DNA of 64,000 nucleotides, taken from contig LNGK01000004.1 of NCBI GenBank assembly GCA_001510575.1, positions 3,036,667 through 3,100,666 of the forward strand, read 5' to 3'. The DNA comes from Knoxdaviesia capensis (lineage: Eukaryota > Ascomycota > Sordariomycetes > Microascales > Gondwanamycetaceae). This document shows, in pieces, positions 42,027 through 52,219 of this stretch. The notes below the pieces were generated by a model. It worked only from the letters and a program-made list of their open reading frames with translations. It was not told where the DNA came from and searched no databases. The stretch's first letter is position 1, and each line of letters starts with the position of its first letter. The position numbers and the translations under genes are program-made.

Positions 42027-42574
42027 TTGAGCCTGGGCCGGGGTGTTTGCGCGGTTTTAAGCTGGGGGCAGAGGAGGGGGAGGAGAGCGAGAATAAGGGG
42101 GAGGGCACGGGGACCTGGGGAGTTCCGGTGCTGAATAGGGGAACGGTGGTTTTGAAGGACTCAGATGGCACTGGAAAAAAGAAAAGAGAAAATCAAGTTG
42201 GGCACGGAACTTCCGAGGAGACGAGGAAATGCTGGCTTCCGAGGTGGATCAGCTCATATCGGATCAGATAAAAAGCTGGATATTGGGCTAGAAGTGAAAC
42301 ATGGGCAAGAGTTCCAAACGGTTGTAACCCTAGGTTTAGGGTTTTGTGTCACGTGCCTTGAATTTCTTCATTTTGGAATGGGATCTTAGGAGAACGACAA
42401 ACGACATCGAACTTTCTTCTTTCCTCACAATCTCATCAACAATCTGCAGGATCGATTTCAATCATCGAACTCTCCGCTCTCCTTATTTACTCACTCATTT
42501 GTCTTCCAGCTGTCATTCCATTCATTCTCCACAATCTGCCGTGTCCATTCATCCTCCTTCCGAACAAAGGAAGC
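42027..42574. promoter_or_regulatory. Divergent promoter of DUF423 and zinc-knuckle/SR genes
   Basis: 548 bases between two start codons. A palindromic double telomere-like motif (AACCCTAGGTTTAGGGTT) lies at 42325-42342, close to the middle. The 120 bases before the plus-strand ATG are C/T-rich. Confidence 0.55.
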
Positions 42575-43890
42575 ATGTCCGGCCGCCCTCCAGGCCGGTC
42601 CGGCCCGCGCCAGAAAACCCCGGCTTCGGTCCAGTGCCAGAAGTGTCTTAGACGAGATAAGTACCCGGACTTCCGACCTTGTGTACCGGATGCACAGCTA
42701 ACATCTGCCAAACGCCATTACTCGTACGAATGCAAGGCCTCCGCCCAGGAGCGGCCGTACGTGGCGCGTCCGTCGCGCACCAAGCAGTTCCTCAACCCTA
42801 AGCTGCAGCCCAAGCTGATGTCCGAGCTTGAGGAGCCGGCAACCAAGAGGTTCGTGTGTTGTGTGTGTTCCTAATTGTGCTTGGGATTCTCGTTTCCCCC
42901 GGGACAATCTGGTAGTTGTGGGACCACCCCATACTGACCCCCAATGCTACTAGGCCCGGCCTCGCCGATGAAGAGCTCCGCAAACGCGAGGCCGAGCGTG
43001 CGCGCCAAACCGAGCGAGCCGACCGTGAATCCGCACTGCTCGCCCAGACGAGCCGCCGGCTCTTAGACCCCCCGCCGCCGCGCTCGCCGTCTCCGGTGCC
43101 CGTCCGCCGCGGCCGGGGCCGCCCCGCGGACCGCACATCCCGCTCGCGCTCGCGCTCCCCCGTAGCGTCCAGATCGCCCTCCGTGCGCTCCCGCTCACGT
43201 TCCCGCTCGCACTCACCCCCCACCCGCGCTACCCGCGGCGGTCCTAGCGCCGGCCCAGCCACACGCGCGTCCCCCGGCAGCGGCGGGCGCCGTAGCTTCA
43301 CCCGCAGTCCCAGCCGGTCGTCGACGCACAGCTACAGCACGTGCAGCTTTAGCCGCAGCCGGAGCCCCAGCCGGCGGAGCACGAGCCGCAGTCCGGTGCG
43401 GGGCCCGGGTGCCCCTGCTAGCCGTGGGGGCGGCGGCGGCGCAGCCGCACCGGGCTCACGGTCGCCCGGGCGGGACAGCGCGCGGAGCCGCAGCTTCTCC
43501 AGCCGCAGCCGGAGCCGGAGCTACAGCCGCAGTGTGTCGCGCAGCCCCACGCTGCGCCAGGTCCCGCGGGGCCGGCCGGTGCGGTCAGACAGCCGCAGCC
43601 GGTCGCCGGTCGCCCGTGGACCCGAGGCGAGTCGTGCGGGCCGCGGAGGCCGCGAGGGCCGAGCCTCGCGGTCGCCCGATGACAGCATCAGAGACTCTGG
43701 TGCCCGTGGGGGCCGGGGTGGCCGTGGAAGAGGCGGGCGCGGCCGTGGGGCGTATCGGGGTGGTCGTGGCGGCGGTGGTGGTGGACGGGATGACCGCGAT
43801 GGGGACGGGCCGCGTGGTCCGGACGCAGACCGGGACCGCAGCTTGAGTCCCTTTTCGAAGAGAATGATGCTGACGCGCGGGATGAAATAA
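42575..43890 (+). CDS. Zinc-knuckle (zf-CCHC_3) protein with SR and RGG tail, 403 aa (385 if a further intron is spliced)
   Basis: Exons 42575-42849 and 42954-43890 join in phase (…ATKR|PGLADEEL). The N-terminus has the fungal zinc-knuckle block VQCQKCL...HYSYECKASAQERPY followed by RPSRTKQ, as in the zf-CCHC_3 family. Between the second Cys and the His there are 23 residues instead of the usual four or five. The excess is exactly 54 nt (42661-42714), begins GTACCC, holds a CTAAC branch-like site and ends CG rather than AG. The rest is a helical charged segment, a long Arg/Ser-rich region (SRSRSRSPV, SRSRSRSYSRS) and an RGG/GRG box (GGRGGRGRGGRGRGAYRGG). SR plus zinc knuckle suggests a role in pre-mRNA splicing or mRNP assembly, nuclear. 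Confidence 0.82.
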
Positions 43891-44419
43891 AGTGGTGGCT
43901 AGTATTCTCGCCACGAATGTATGTAAGCCGTCTTGTGCTTTCTCCTGAGCTGTCAGCAGCTCCTTTACTAGTTCATTATTAAGATACCTCATTCCAACAA
44001 CTTGCCACACCACGGGCACATGTAGAAGCCCTCATCACTTATTAATCTACATCGCACAAGCAGAATTTCTTTTTTCTTTTTTGGATTTTTCTAAATAGCA
44101 GTAAACCAGACATCAGAAAAAGACAGAAGAAGCAGGATCCCAAAAATATCAATAATAAGAAACAAATCACCCCCAAGAAAAGACAGACAACGACCAAAAC
44201 AGAAATACCCGGAATATCAAGGGGAGGAAACCCCCCTCCAGGAAAAAGACAGAACAAAAAGACAGAACGAAACAAGAACAAACAGGATCCGAGATAATAA
44301 AGCGGGAAAACGCCGAGTGCCGGAAACCGGTATGATTCCTTCCAACGCCGGGCACCGAGCTATGAGAAAGCTGTGCAGGGATAACGCCGATGAGAACGAG
44401 GAGGCGGCACATCTTAGAG
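43891..44419. other. Short intergenic region between convergent genes
   Basis: 529 bases between stop codons. A-rich 44050-44290. Nothing else seen. Confidence 0.6.
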
Positions 44420-45625
44420 CTAAGCGTTGAGCTCGGCAGCAGCGCCCATAGGGTCACCCATATCAACGAAGTTGAGCTGAAGAGAAAGAGGAAGCAGAAG
44501 AAGAAGAGAGAGAGAGAGAGAAGCGGTCAGCAGGAACAGCCAAAAAAACAAAACAAAAAAGAAAAAGAAAAGAAAACAAAAAGAGCACGACGAGAACAAA
44601 ACATACCAGGATGACCGACGGCTTGTGGTGCCACATGTTGGCGCAGCGTTTGGCGTGGCTCAAGATCGACATGGGCGAGTTGGTGGTGACCACGTGCTCG
44701 CGGTCGGGCTCGGTGATGCCGGCCCAGTTCTTGATGTTGAGGTAGTGGTTGATCATGTACATCTGGTTGCCGGCCTCCTTGGTGGGAATGCCGCCCGGGC
44801 GGGACACAGTGCAGTGCGGGAACTGGTTGTTGGTCTCGCCGTGGCGGTTCTCCCACATCACCTCGAACTGGGGGAGGATCTGGGGGTAGTTTATGTAGTC
44901 GGAGAAGCTGGAGAGAGAGAGAGAGAGAGAGCGGGCTGTTTAGCATCGGAAGGGCAATGAGGGTGGGCGTGGGCACCTGGCAACACTTACTAGTCCATCA
45001 TCACGACAAGGCGGGTTCCGGCGGTGATCATCTGGCCCAGAGTCGGCCAGTCCTTGGTGTGCATGATCTCCTGCTTGGTGCGGAAGGCGAACTTGTCGGC
45101 GCCGGAGTCCTGCATGGCCTCGACGTACTTCTCGATGGGGATGCGGGTGGGGTTGGTCAGCAGCATCATGACGACCTCGTGCGGGTTGTCCTCGAGGAAC
45201 TTGCGGACGGTGTAGAAGTAGTCCACCACCTTGGGGCCGCTCTTGATCCAGCAGGCGCGGTTGCACATCTTCAGCTGGTTGAAGTCCATGCGCGACTCGC
45301 CCGACAGGAACCGCACGCCCAGATCGAGCTGCTCGCGCACGCTCAGGTGCTGGTTGTTGTTCGCCCAGCTGCCGACAAACGGCGCGTTGTGCGACCCGAT
45401 CGTCGTGATCTCCGACAGCCGCCGGTAGCACTGGCCGTTGCTCCCGTTGCAGGAAAAGGCGTACTTCGGCGTGCCGTCAACCGTGAAGTTGCCGCCCGGC
45501 ACGTCGACTTCGGTCGAGTTGGTGAAGTTGGTGAAGTTGAAGCCAGAAACCGGCGAGGCCGCGGCTCCGTTGGGGAGAACGCTGGCCACCGCCAGAACGG
45601 TCATGACGCTGTACCAAATACCCAT
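44420..45625 (-). CDS. Secreted PI-PLC-like phosphodiesterase, 330 aa
   Basis: Exons 44991-45625, 44907... to 44607 (44607-44907) and 44420-44476 join in phase (993 nt); donors GTAAGT and GTATGT, pyrimidine-tract acceptors. An N-terminal signal peptide is clear (MGIWYSVMTVLAVASVLPNG, cut near AAA-SP). The catalytic TIM-barrel shows the hallmark TTIGSHNAPFVG with H79, and REQLDLGVRFL, then HEVVMMLLTNP and, in exon 2, YINYPQILPQFEVMWEN. The end, SVILLNFVDMGDP, fits the last barrel strand. The family is the PLC-like phosphodiesterases, which in bacteria cleave phosphatidylinositol; fungal secreted members are mostly uncharacterised. Several Asn-X-Ser/Thr sites near the mature N-terminus (NFTNFTNST, NFT, NGS) suggest glycosylation. 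No GPI-type hydrophobic tail. Confidence 0.9.
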
Positions 45626-47313
45626 CTTGGCTATTTGGAAGCTTTGGGCAATGAAGATGGTGGTGGAAAGGGGGAACGGAAGGGGGCAGACGAGTGGTCA
45701 CAAAACTTGGGAAGCGTTAGCAGTTAGATATACTCACAAGCAGAGAGTAGATCTAGAGGACAGCCCCAAAAGAAGTGAAATGTCTGGAGTCAAAGGAAAA
45801 AAAGAAAAAGAGAAAGGAGACTTCACAGTCGAAGAATAGTCGTAGGCATGGACATCTATTTAAACCTAATAGCTACAGCTCCTGCGCTGTCTCCTCATAG
45901 CCGGAAACGCACCAGGTCATATGTGTAGCCCGGTATTCGAAGCCGCCAGACCTTATTGAGACCACTTCCCCCTCTTCTCTTCGAACTGTACACAGGAAAC
46001 CACCGGCTGGGTTTGTGTGCCGCTTTGTATTCAAGCGGACACACCCCCGCCGCCAACACAATAGCTTGTGTAGAGGTTTGTATTCCGGTCCATCTAGGAG
46101 GAGACCGGTGGCGAGATGGAAGATGGTTCCAGACATTATGCTCACCCAGAGGCGACACTGTGGCCGTATGATCGAGAGGGGGGAAGAGGGAAGCAAAAGG
46201 TTGTGGTTCTAATAGCTCGCCGGGAGAGTAAGCTCAACTCGCCAGCTCTCCTAGTTCCAAGCACCCGCCATGGTTCGGCCCGAGAGGTTGAGCTGGAGGA
46301 GTCATTTGCCGCCTCGCTGAGAACCTTGATGGAGTGGTAGAAAAGTCTATAGTCGGTGGTCATAAAGAGAAGAAAGAGTCTGGTAGCAGGTTTATATAGC
46401 ACTGATAAAATCTGTCTGTGGGATCGTGAATCAGAGTTGACGAGATAGTCAGACACTCGTGATTCATGGTACACAGATGGACCAGAGAAAGAAAAGAAAA
46501 AAAGAAAACAAGGAGAGAACGAGGAAATGAAAGGTAGACCTACAGTAAAGCTCCGCGCGTGTTCATTCTCCCGAAAATTCCCACGCTCCTGGCACTGCCA
46601 GCGCCGAGAGCTAGCATCCCTCCCAGAACCGCCACCAAGAGGGGGAGTCAGTTCTTTCCGCAAGCACCTGCGATTCTGCAAAGCAGACAAACACTATCGA
46701 GCAGTGAGCAAGTTATTTCTAATCGTTGTGTGTGTGTGTGTGTGTCCCGTGGCCGCTTGTTTCTTCTTCTGGGCAACGCTTGCCGTCGACAAGACGCGCC
46801 AACGCGCTTAGCGCTGTGGCGCCGGAGGGACGGAGCGGGGCGGGGCGGGGTGGGGCGCGAAACAACGACATGACCCCACTTATGCCGCCTCAGCGAGAAC
46901 TTCTGCACGGCTCAAAGACAAGGCGTGGGAAAGTGGGAAACGCACGGCTATACCCGGCAGTCCGAGAACCTCAACACGTCCGGCCGGGTTCGGTCTGGTC
47001 AGTTTGCCACAGGCGCCATGTCAACCCCCGCGCACACACAAACAGAAGAAGAGGCGGAAAAGAGAGGAAGAACGAGAATGACAACAAAAGACAGCTGTCA
47101 TGATTGTGCGCCAGAAGCAAGATCCCCTCCTTCCCCCCGCACTAGCTGCAGAATGAGGAGGCCACAGTAGCGTGAACATTCATCATCCGTTAATAATCGC
47201 CAAGTTCACTTCATAAGCATCGTCAAACAAAAACCCGCCCCCTAAACCCGAAAAGAAAAGAAAGCAGAAAAGAAGAAATCCGCCCGTGCAAGCCATCTCG
47301 TAAGGACACGTCA
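45626..47313. other. Intergenic region upstream of the phosphodiesterase gene
   Basis: 1.7 kb with no recognised gene. Overlapping short open frames at 45.9-46.3 kb on both strands have no family resemblance. A (GT)n run lies at 46727-46744. The 3' part carries the 3' end of the 433-aa gene. Confidence 0.5.
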
Positions 47314-48702
47314 TCACGTCACCTGCCACTCACACCCAACAAGCCACTCCTCGCCGCGCAGCCGCACCGTCCACGCCAGCTGTCCAACCCGCACAACCCG
47401 ACCGACCGCCACATCCCCGGTCTCGCCGGGCCCCCCACCACCACCGCCGCCGCCGCCGACAAGCAGCACCCTGCGCATACCGGCCACACCACCACTGCCG
47501 TCACCGCCACCTTCCAGAGGCTCGCCCGAGACCGCCCACATCCGCCGCCCGTGGCTAAGGTGTCCCGCGCGCACGCTGCGCACACGCACCGCCGGCCACC
47601 CCGCTCCCCCGCCAGAACCCCCGCCGCCCTGCCCGGTGCCGCGCATGTGCGAGAGCCACCCCTGCATGTGCGCCGCCAGCCCGCCCGGCGCGTAGATGCC
47701 ATTGGAGTTATGCACCAGCCCCGCGCCGCCCGCCCCCGCAGCCCCACCGCGGAGCCGCCCGCGTCTGCGCACCGGCGAGAACACCGGCGGCGCCATCCCC
47801 CCTCGGCCCTCATCCCTCAGGCCACCAGCCCCGCCATCTGCAGGCGCCGTGAAGCGCGGGGCCGCCACAAACGCCGTTCCGGGGACCGCAGGGCCAGACG
47901 GCGCACCCAGCAGCATCGGCCGCCGCCGCTGCAGCGGCGTGGTCGGGTCGTCCGCGTCGGCTTCCTCGTCTGCAGAGTGCGTCGCGGCGGGCTCGCCGTC
48001 GTCTGAGGGCATGGCGGAGATCAGCGACGATACGGGAGACGCGGGGGGCAGGCGCCGGCGGATGGGTGGCGGCGCATCGTCGCTATGAGCGTCCTCGCGG
48101 TCTGGACTCGCGGACCCGTCCACGTGCGACGAGATCGAGACTTCCCGGCGGCGTTTGCGCACCGTGCCTCCGCCCTCGTCATCCCCCTCGTCATCCCCGT
48201 CGTTGTCGTCGTAGTCAGTACGCCGAAGGGGCGACGACTCCCGGATGATCTCATCATCGTCATCGTCTTCTACGTGTCCGTCATCGTCATCAATGCCATC
48301 GTCCACGCGCCGCCGCCGCGGAATCGCCGAGCCGGGCGTAGACCCCACCCCGGCAGAAGCAGCCGACGCGAGCCCGGGGTTCGTCGACGTGAACCGCGGC
48401 GTGTGGAACTGCGGCCGCAGACTACCCGCCGGGGTGGAAGAAGCAGCGTATGGCGACGGCTGCGACATGTGCAGCGGGGGGTGGAAGGCCGGCACCGATG
48501 CGCGCTGCGACGACGCCGCGTGTGCGCTGCCCGGCGTCGTCGAGGCGCCGGCCGCTGCCCCGCCGCGTTTCAGCAGGAACCGCCGGGGTGTCGGTGTCTA
48601 TCGGTAGTGCCCGTTAGAAGCCTCCCATTTCATTGCTCTCTCCCGTTTGTCAGAGTGGAGAGAAAGCGATCCACGGACACTCACTGAAGGTGGCTGCGTC
48701 AT
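47314..48702 (-). CDS. Conserved-looking unknown protein, 433 aa, with 18-nt first exon
   Basis: Exons 48685-48702 (MTQPPS) and 47314-48597 join in phase across an intron with GTGAGT donor, TCTAAC branch and ATAG acceptor. The start MTQPPSTPTPRRFLLKRGG, followed by a TPRF motif (FHTPRFTS), then an RRRR basic patch and two very acidic Asp-rich stretches, gives way to a Gly-rich region and a folded-looking C-terminus (VGRVVRVGQLAWTVRLRGEE then WLVGCEWQVT) that could be a small beta-barrel. Composition and basic clusters (RKRRREVS, IRRRLPP) suggest a nuclear protein. I do not recognise the family. The whole gene is very GC-rich and the opposite strand is also open over long stretches, so the call rests on the clean splice reconstruction and motif layout. 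Confidence 0.62.
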
Positions 48703-49863
48703 CGCAGATCAAAGCCAGTACGCCCACTGCGCGCCGTCATCTTGCAGCAAAGAAAAGTTCAAGCAGAAAAGAATCCCCTCCGAAGAATACCGACACACAG
48801 TCAGACAAGTATACGCATGAAAAAGAGTAGGTTCTCGTAGTCCGGATCTCTTCGAAAACGTGAAAAGTGTGATGTGAAGAACAAAGATCTCGTTCTCAAG
48901 TGTTCCCGTGTTTGTTCGTGGGGAAGGGCAAACGCGAAGGCACGTGATTAGGAGGTTTCGGCAGCCAGCATAACCCTAACGCCGTTTGCACTTCCCGTTA
49001 CAGCCAACGACCTCAACAAACGAACTTCACAAGCATCAGCACGCAAGAGCACGGAAGAAAAGTAATAAGCATCTGGTATATTACAGAGATTGGCATAGAA
49101 ACCATCCCGCTTCAGACACTCGAGCTAGCTCAACTATCCAACCAAGAAGAAAAAGAGGCACATCATCAACCTCTCAAAAGGACAAAAGCAACCACCGCCG
49201 GAGGAGAGAACAGATATCACAACTTCCGGCCTCCAACCACCACCACACAAATCCCGTTTTCCAAATCCCCCCAGATCTCAGAACAAAAAGAACCGACCAA
49301 ACGAGAGAGGAAGAAAAGACACACGCACACACAAGCCACCTTGAAAGAGGACTCTGGAAAAAGAGTTGAAGATCAAGAAAGTGAAGCACCACAGCATGCA
49401 AGAAAAGAGCCCATATGAAGGAAACTAAATGGAGTATATCAAAAGAGAAAAAAGCCGGCCAATCCAGGGCTGATGACAGAAATGAAGAAGGAAAGGGTAT
49501 ATACAGAACGAAACATGAAATGAATGGGGAAAAAATGAAAACTCCAAAGCTTCATAAAAACAAAAAGTACACATGGTATGCAAGGCGTCATTGATGTGAG
49601 GGGAAAGAAGATAGGGAAAGAAGAATAAGAGAGAAGAGAAGAAAAGAACGAGGCGAAACATTAAATGAGTATGGAAATGAAAGGAGAAAGCTGAAATACT
49701 GAGAGATGTCGGGCATGGGAAGTGTCGTAACATGAGCCTCCGAGACCTGATAGTCTTGGGGAGGAACTATGAGGAATAGTATATGAAGGATTAAAAGAGT
49801 GGTACAAAAAGTGAAAAGAGAATATAAATGCAAAGGAGTAGATGGCCTTCAAAAAAGGTGCGT
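48703..49863. other. Intergenic region
   Basis: No gene seen. TAACCCTAA at 48971-48979 lies about 270 bp upstream of the 433-aa gene. The region from 49.0 to 49.8 kb is A/G-rich on the plus strand and contains the 3' flank of the LIM-protein gene. Confidence 0.55.
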
Positions 49864-51841
49864 CTACATCATGCCCAGGCGAGTCATGCGCTTGTTCATC
49901 ATCGGCGGGCGCGGCGCAAGCCCGCTGCCGGGAGCCATGCGCTGGCCACGGGGAAGGCCCGGAGGCGGACGGGGAGCACCACCAGGCCCACCGGGACCAG
50001 GGCGCGATCCAGGGCGTCCGGGCAGGCCCATCATCGGGTTGCCCTGCGGCGCTGGAGTGCGCGAGTTGGGACGCGGAGGAGGCATCATCTGCTGCTGCTG
50101 CTGCTGCTGCTGCTGCCATCCAGGCGACAGCGCCGAGTACGACGAGGATATCGACATGGTCGGCGACGGGATGACATCCGAGGGCGACAGCAGGTCGTTG
50201 TATCCCCACTGCTGCACCGGCTGCTGCTGCTGTTGTTGCTGCTGCTGGCTTTGCAGACGGCGCCAGGCATCACGCTCGCAGTACGCCTTGCCGTCAACCT
50301 CAAAGTATCCGCTGCTAAGCGACTTACCGCAGTCTCCGCAGCGGAAGCAGCCGACGTGGTACTTGACCAGGCTCTCATCCTCAATGTATTGGCCCTCGAT
50401 GCCGCGGCCGCAAGAGCCGCACAAGCTGCCGTTCAACTTGTGGTAGTGGATCTCGCAGTACGGCTTGTCGTTCAACACGTAGAACTCGGCAGAGGTGAAA
50501 GGCTCCCGGCAAGTCGTGCACACAAAGCACGGCTTGTGGTACTTGCCCGTTAGCCGGCCGTCCGCTGACGACACACTCTTGCCCTGAATGACCAGTCCAC
50601 ACGACTTGCAGTTGCCGCGCGACCGAGCCGCCGGGGGCGGGGAGGTGTCCATTGCCTGGCGCTGCGAGACGCCTTGTCTGGGAGTCTCACGGCTTTGCGT
50701 CTCTCCGAAGCCACCATAGCCACCAGCGCCGCGAGAGTCAAGACGGCTGGGTGCAGGAGCGGCGCGCTTGGGCTCGTTCCACATGTCGGACTCCTGCTTC
50801 GGGGCCACGGGGTTGTAGTCGAGTTGGGTCTGGCCCATGGAGAACTTGAGGTCGTTCATCAGGCTGTCGAAACCAGAAGTGTCGGAGGGCTTGCGGCCGG
50901 ACCGCGAGCCAGAACGAGAGGTCGATCGCGAGATGGATTCGCCAGGCCGACTGAAGGTAGACGAAGAGTTCGAATCGCTGGAGGAGGTGGAGACGGAAGG
51001 AGTGTGATACGGGTTGCCAATGCCAAACTCGGCCGCCAAGTTGATCTGAGGGCCATCGCGAGTGCTGGGACGCACAATGCTGGTCCGCGGAGGAGGCACG
51101 AGCGCAGACTCACGCATTCCCGAAGACGCCATAGACGTTGCTACGCTGCTACTGCTGCTGCGATTTCCTGACGGCCGGCGCATCCGGTCCGGGCGAGCAC
51201 CAGGAGCGGAGGGCGCTCTCGATGGAGGGACTTCCACGGGTTCGCTGGGACGAGGAAAGGTGCCTGCACGGCCGAGGCCACGCATAGGTTCCGAGTCCAT
51301 GTCCGAGTTAAATCGATCGTCAGCAGGCGCGCCAAAGCCGCCATATCCGTTCTTGCGGGGCTGCTTAGGAGCCAGCGTGGCGCCGTTGGTGCTGGCGCCC
51401 GAGAACGAGTTGCTGGAGGCAGAAGTTCCGGGACGGTCCATTTCAGAAAAGGAGTTCTCCCGGAGACCGCCATTTCGAGAAGGCGGAGCGCGGCGGGTTG
51501 TGTTGGGTTTGGGATCAAACGGTCCAGGCGCAATAGTGTTCATGCGCTTCAACAAGCCATTGGTCTTCTTAGGGCTTTGCGCAGGGTACATAGGATCAGC
51601 AGCGGCGGAGAAGTCCTCGCGGTCAGAAAGGCCCCCGTATCCGCCACGGCGTGTTTGTGGCGGCGTCGACGCGTAGTCGTTGGCAATCGTGGGCTCGAAA
51701 TAGTCGTTTCCACGGCTGGGTCCGGTGCGCATTTCTGGTGTTTGCGGCGAAAGGCTCCGAGAGCCGCTAGATGTGCTGACTGGGGTAAGTTGGCCATTTC
51801 GCATGAACGGGCGGTCTAGAAAGGTCAGATATAGGACAAAA

Positions 51842-51874
<33 letters not shown>

Positions 51875-52219
51875 CGTGTGGGATTACAAGAATTGGCGAA
51901 CTTACTGGCTGCGTTGGTGTCGACACGGGGAGGAGGGCCGCGGGTGCTGGGCTTCTCGAACGCATCGTCAAAGCGGCGAGGCTCGGGAGGTGGTGAATCT
52001 ACACGAGCGCAGTGCATTAATCAGTTAGGGAGGGAGTTCGGAAGGCGTGTTTAAGAGGTCGCGAGGCAAACCAGAGGAAGAAAAATCAAGCATGAGCACA
52101 GTATACATACCTAGCGGAGTACAGATGTGATCACCCATCATGGAAATTTCAACATCGCGACCACATGACGAGCACTTGATCGCGGGCATAAAACTAGATT
52201 CTCGAGGAAAGGCCGCCAT
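49864..52219 (-). CDS. Two-LIM-domain paxillin-like protein, 717 aa
   Basis: Exons 52111-52219, 51906-51998 and 49864-51815 join in phase (2,154 nt); the second intron contains a (TA)n tract. Exon 1 encodes MAAFPRESSFMPAIKCSSCGRDVEISMMGDHIC, a small Cys/His motif placed at the N-terminus as in fungal Pxl1-like proteins. Residues 70-465 are Ser/Pro/Arg-rich and disordered. Two LIM zinc fingers follow, near 470-525 (CKSCGLVIQG...HKPCFVCTTC...CEIHY) and 530-590 (CGSCGRGIEG...HVGCFRCGDC...YCERD), all Cys/His ligands present. The C-terminal 110 residues are Gln/Pro/Gly-rich. Yeast Pxl1 and relatives localise to sites of polarised growth and the septum, binding Rho-pathway proteins; the same role is inferred here. 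Confidence 0.9.

Noticed and set aside
45873..46196. 107-codon minus-strand open frame
   Set aside because: Other frames are open over the same stretch, no splice or family support, and composition is that of intergenic DNA.
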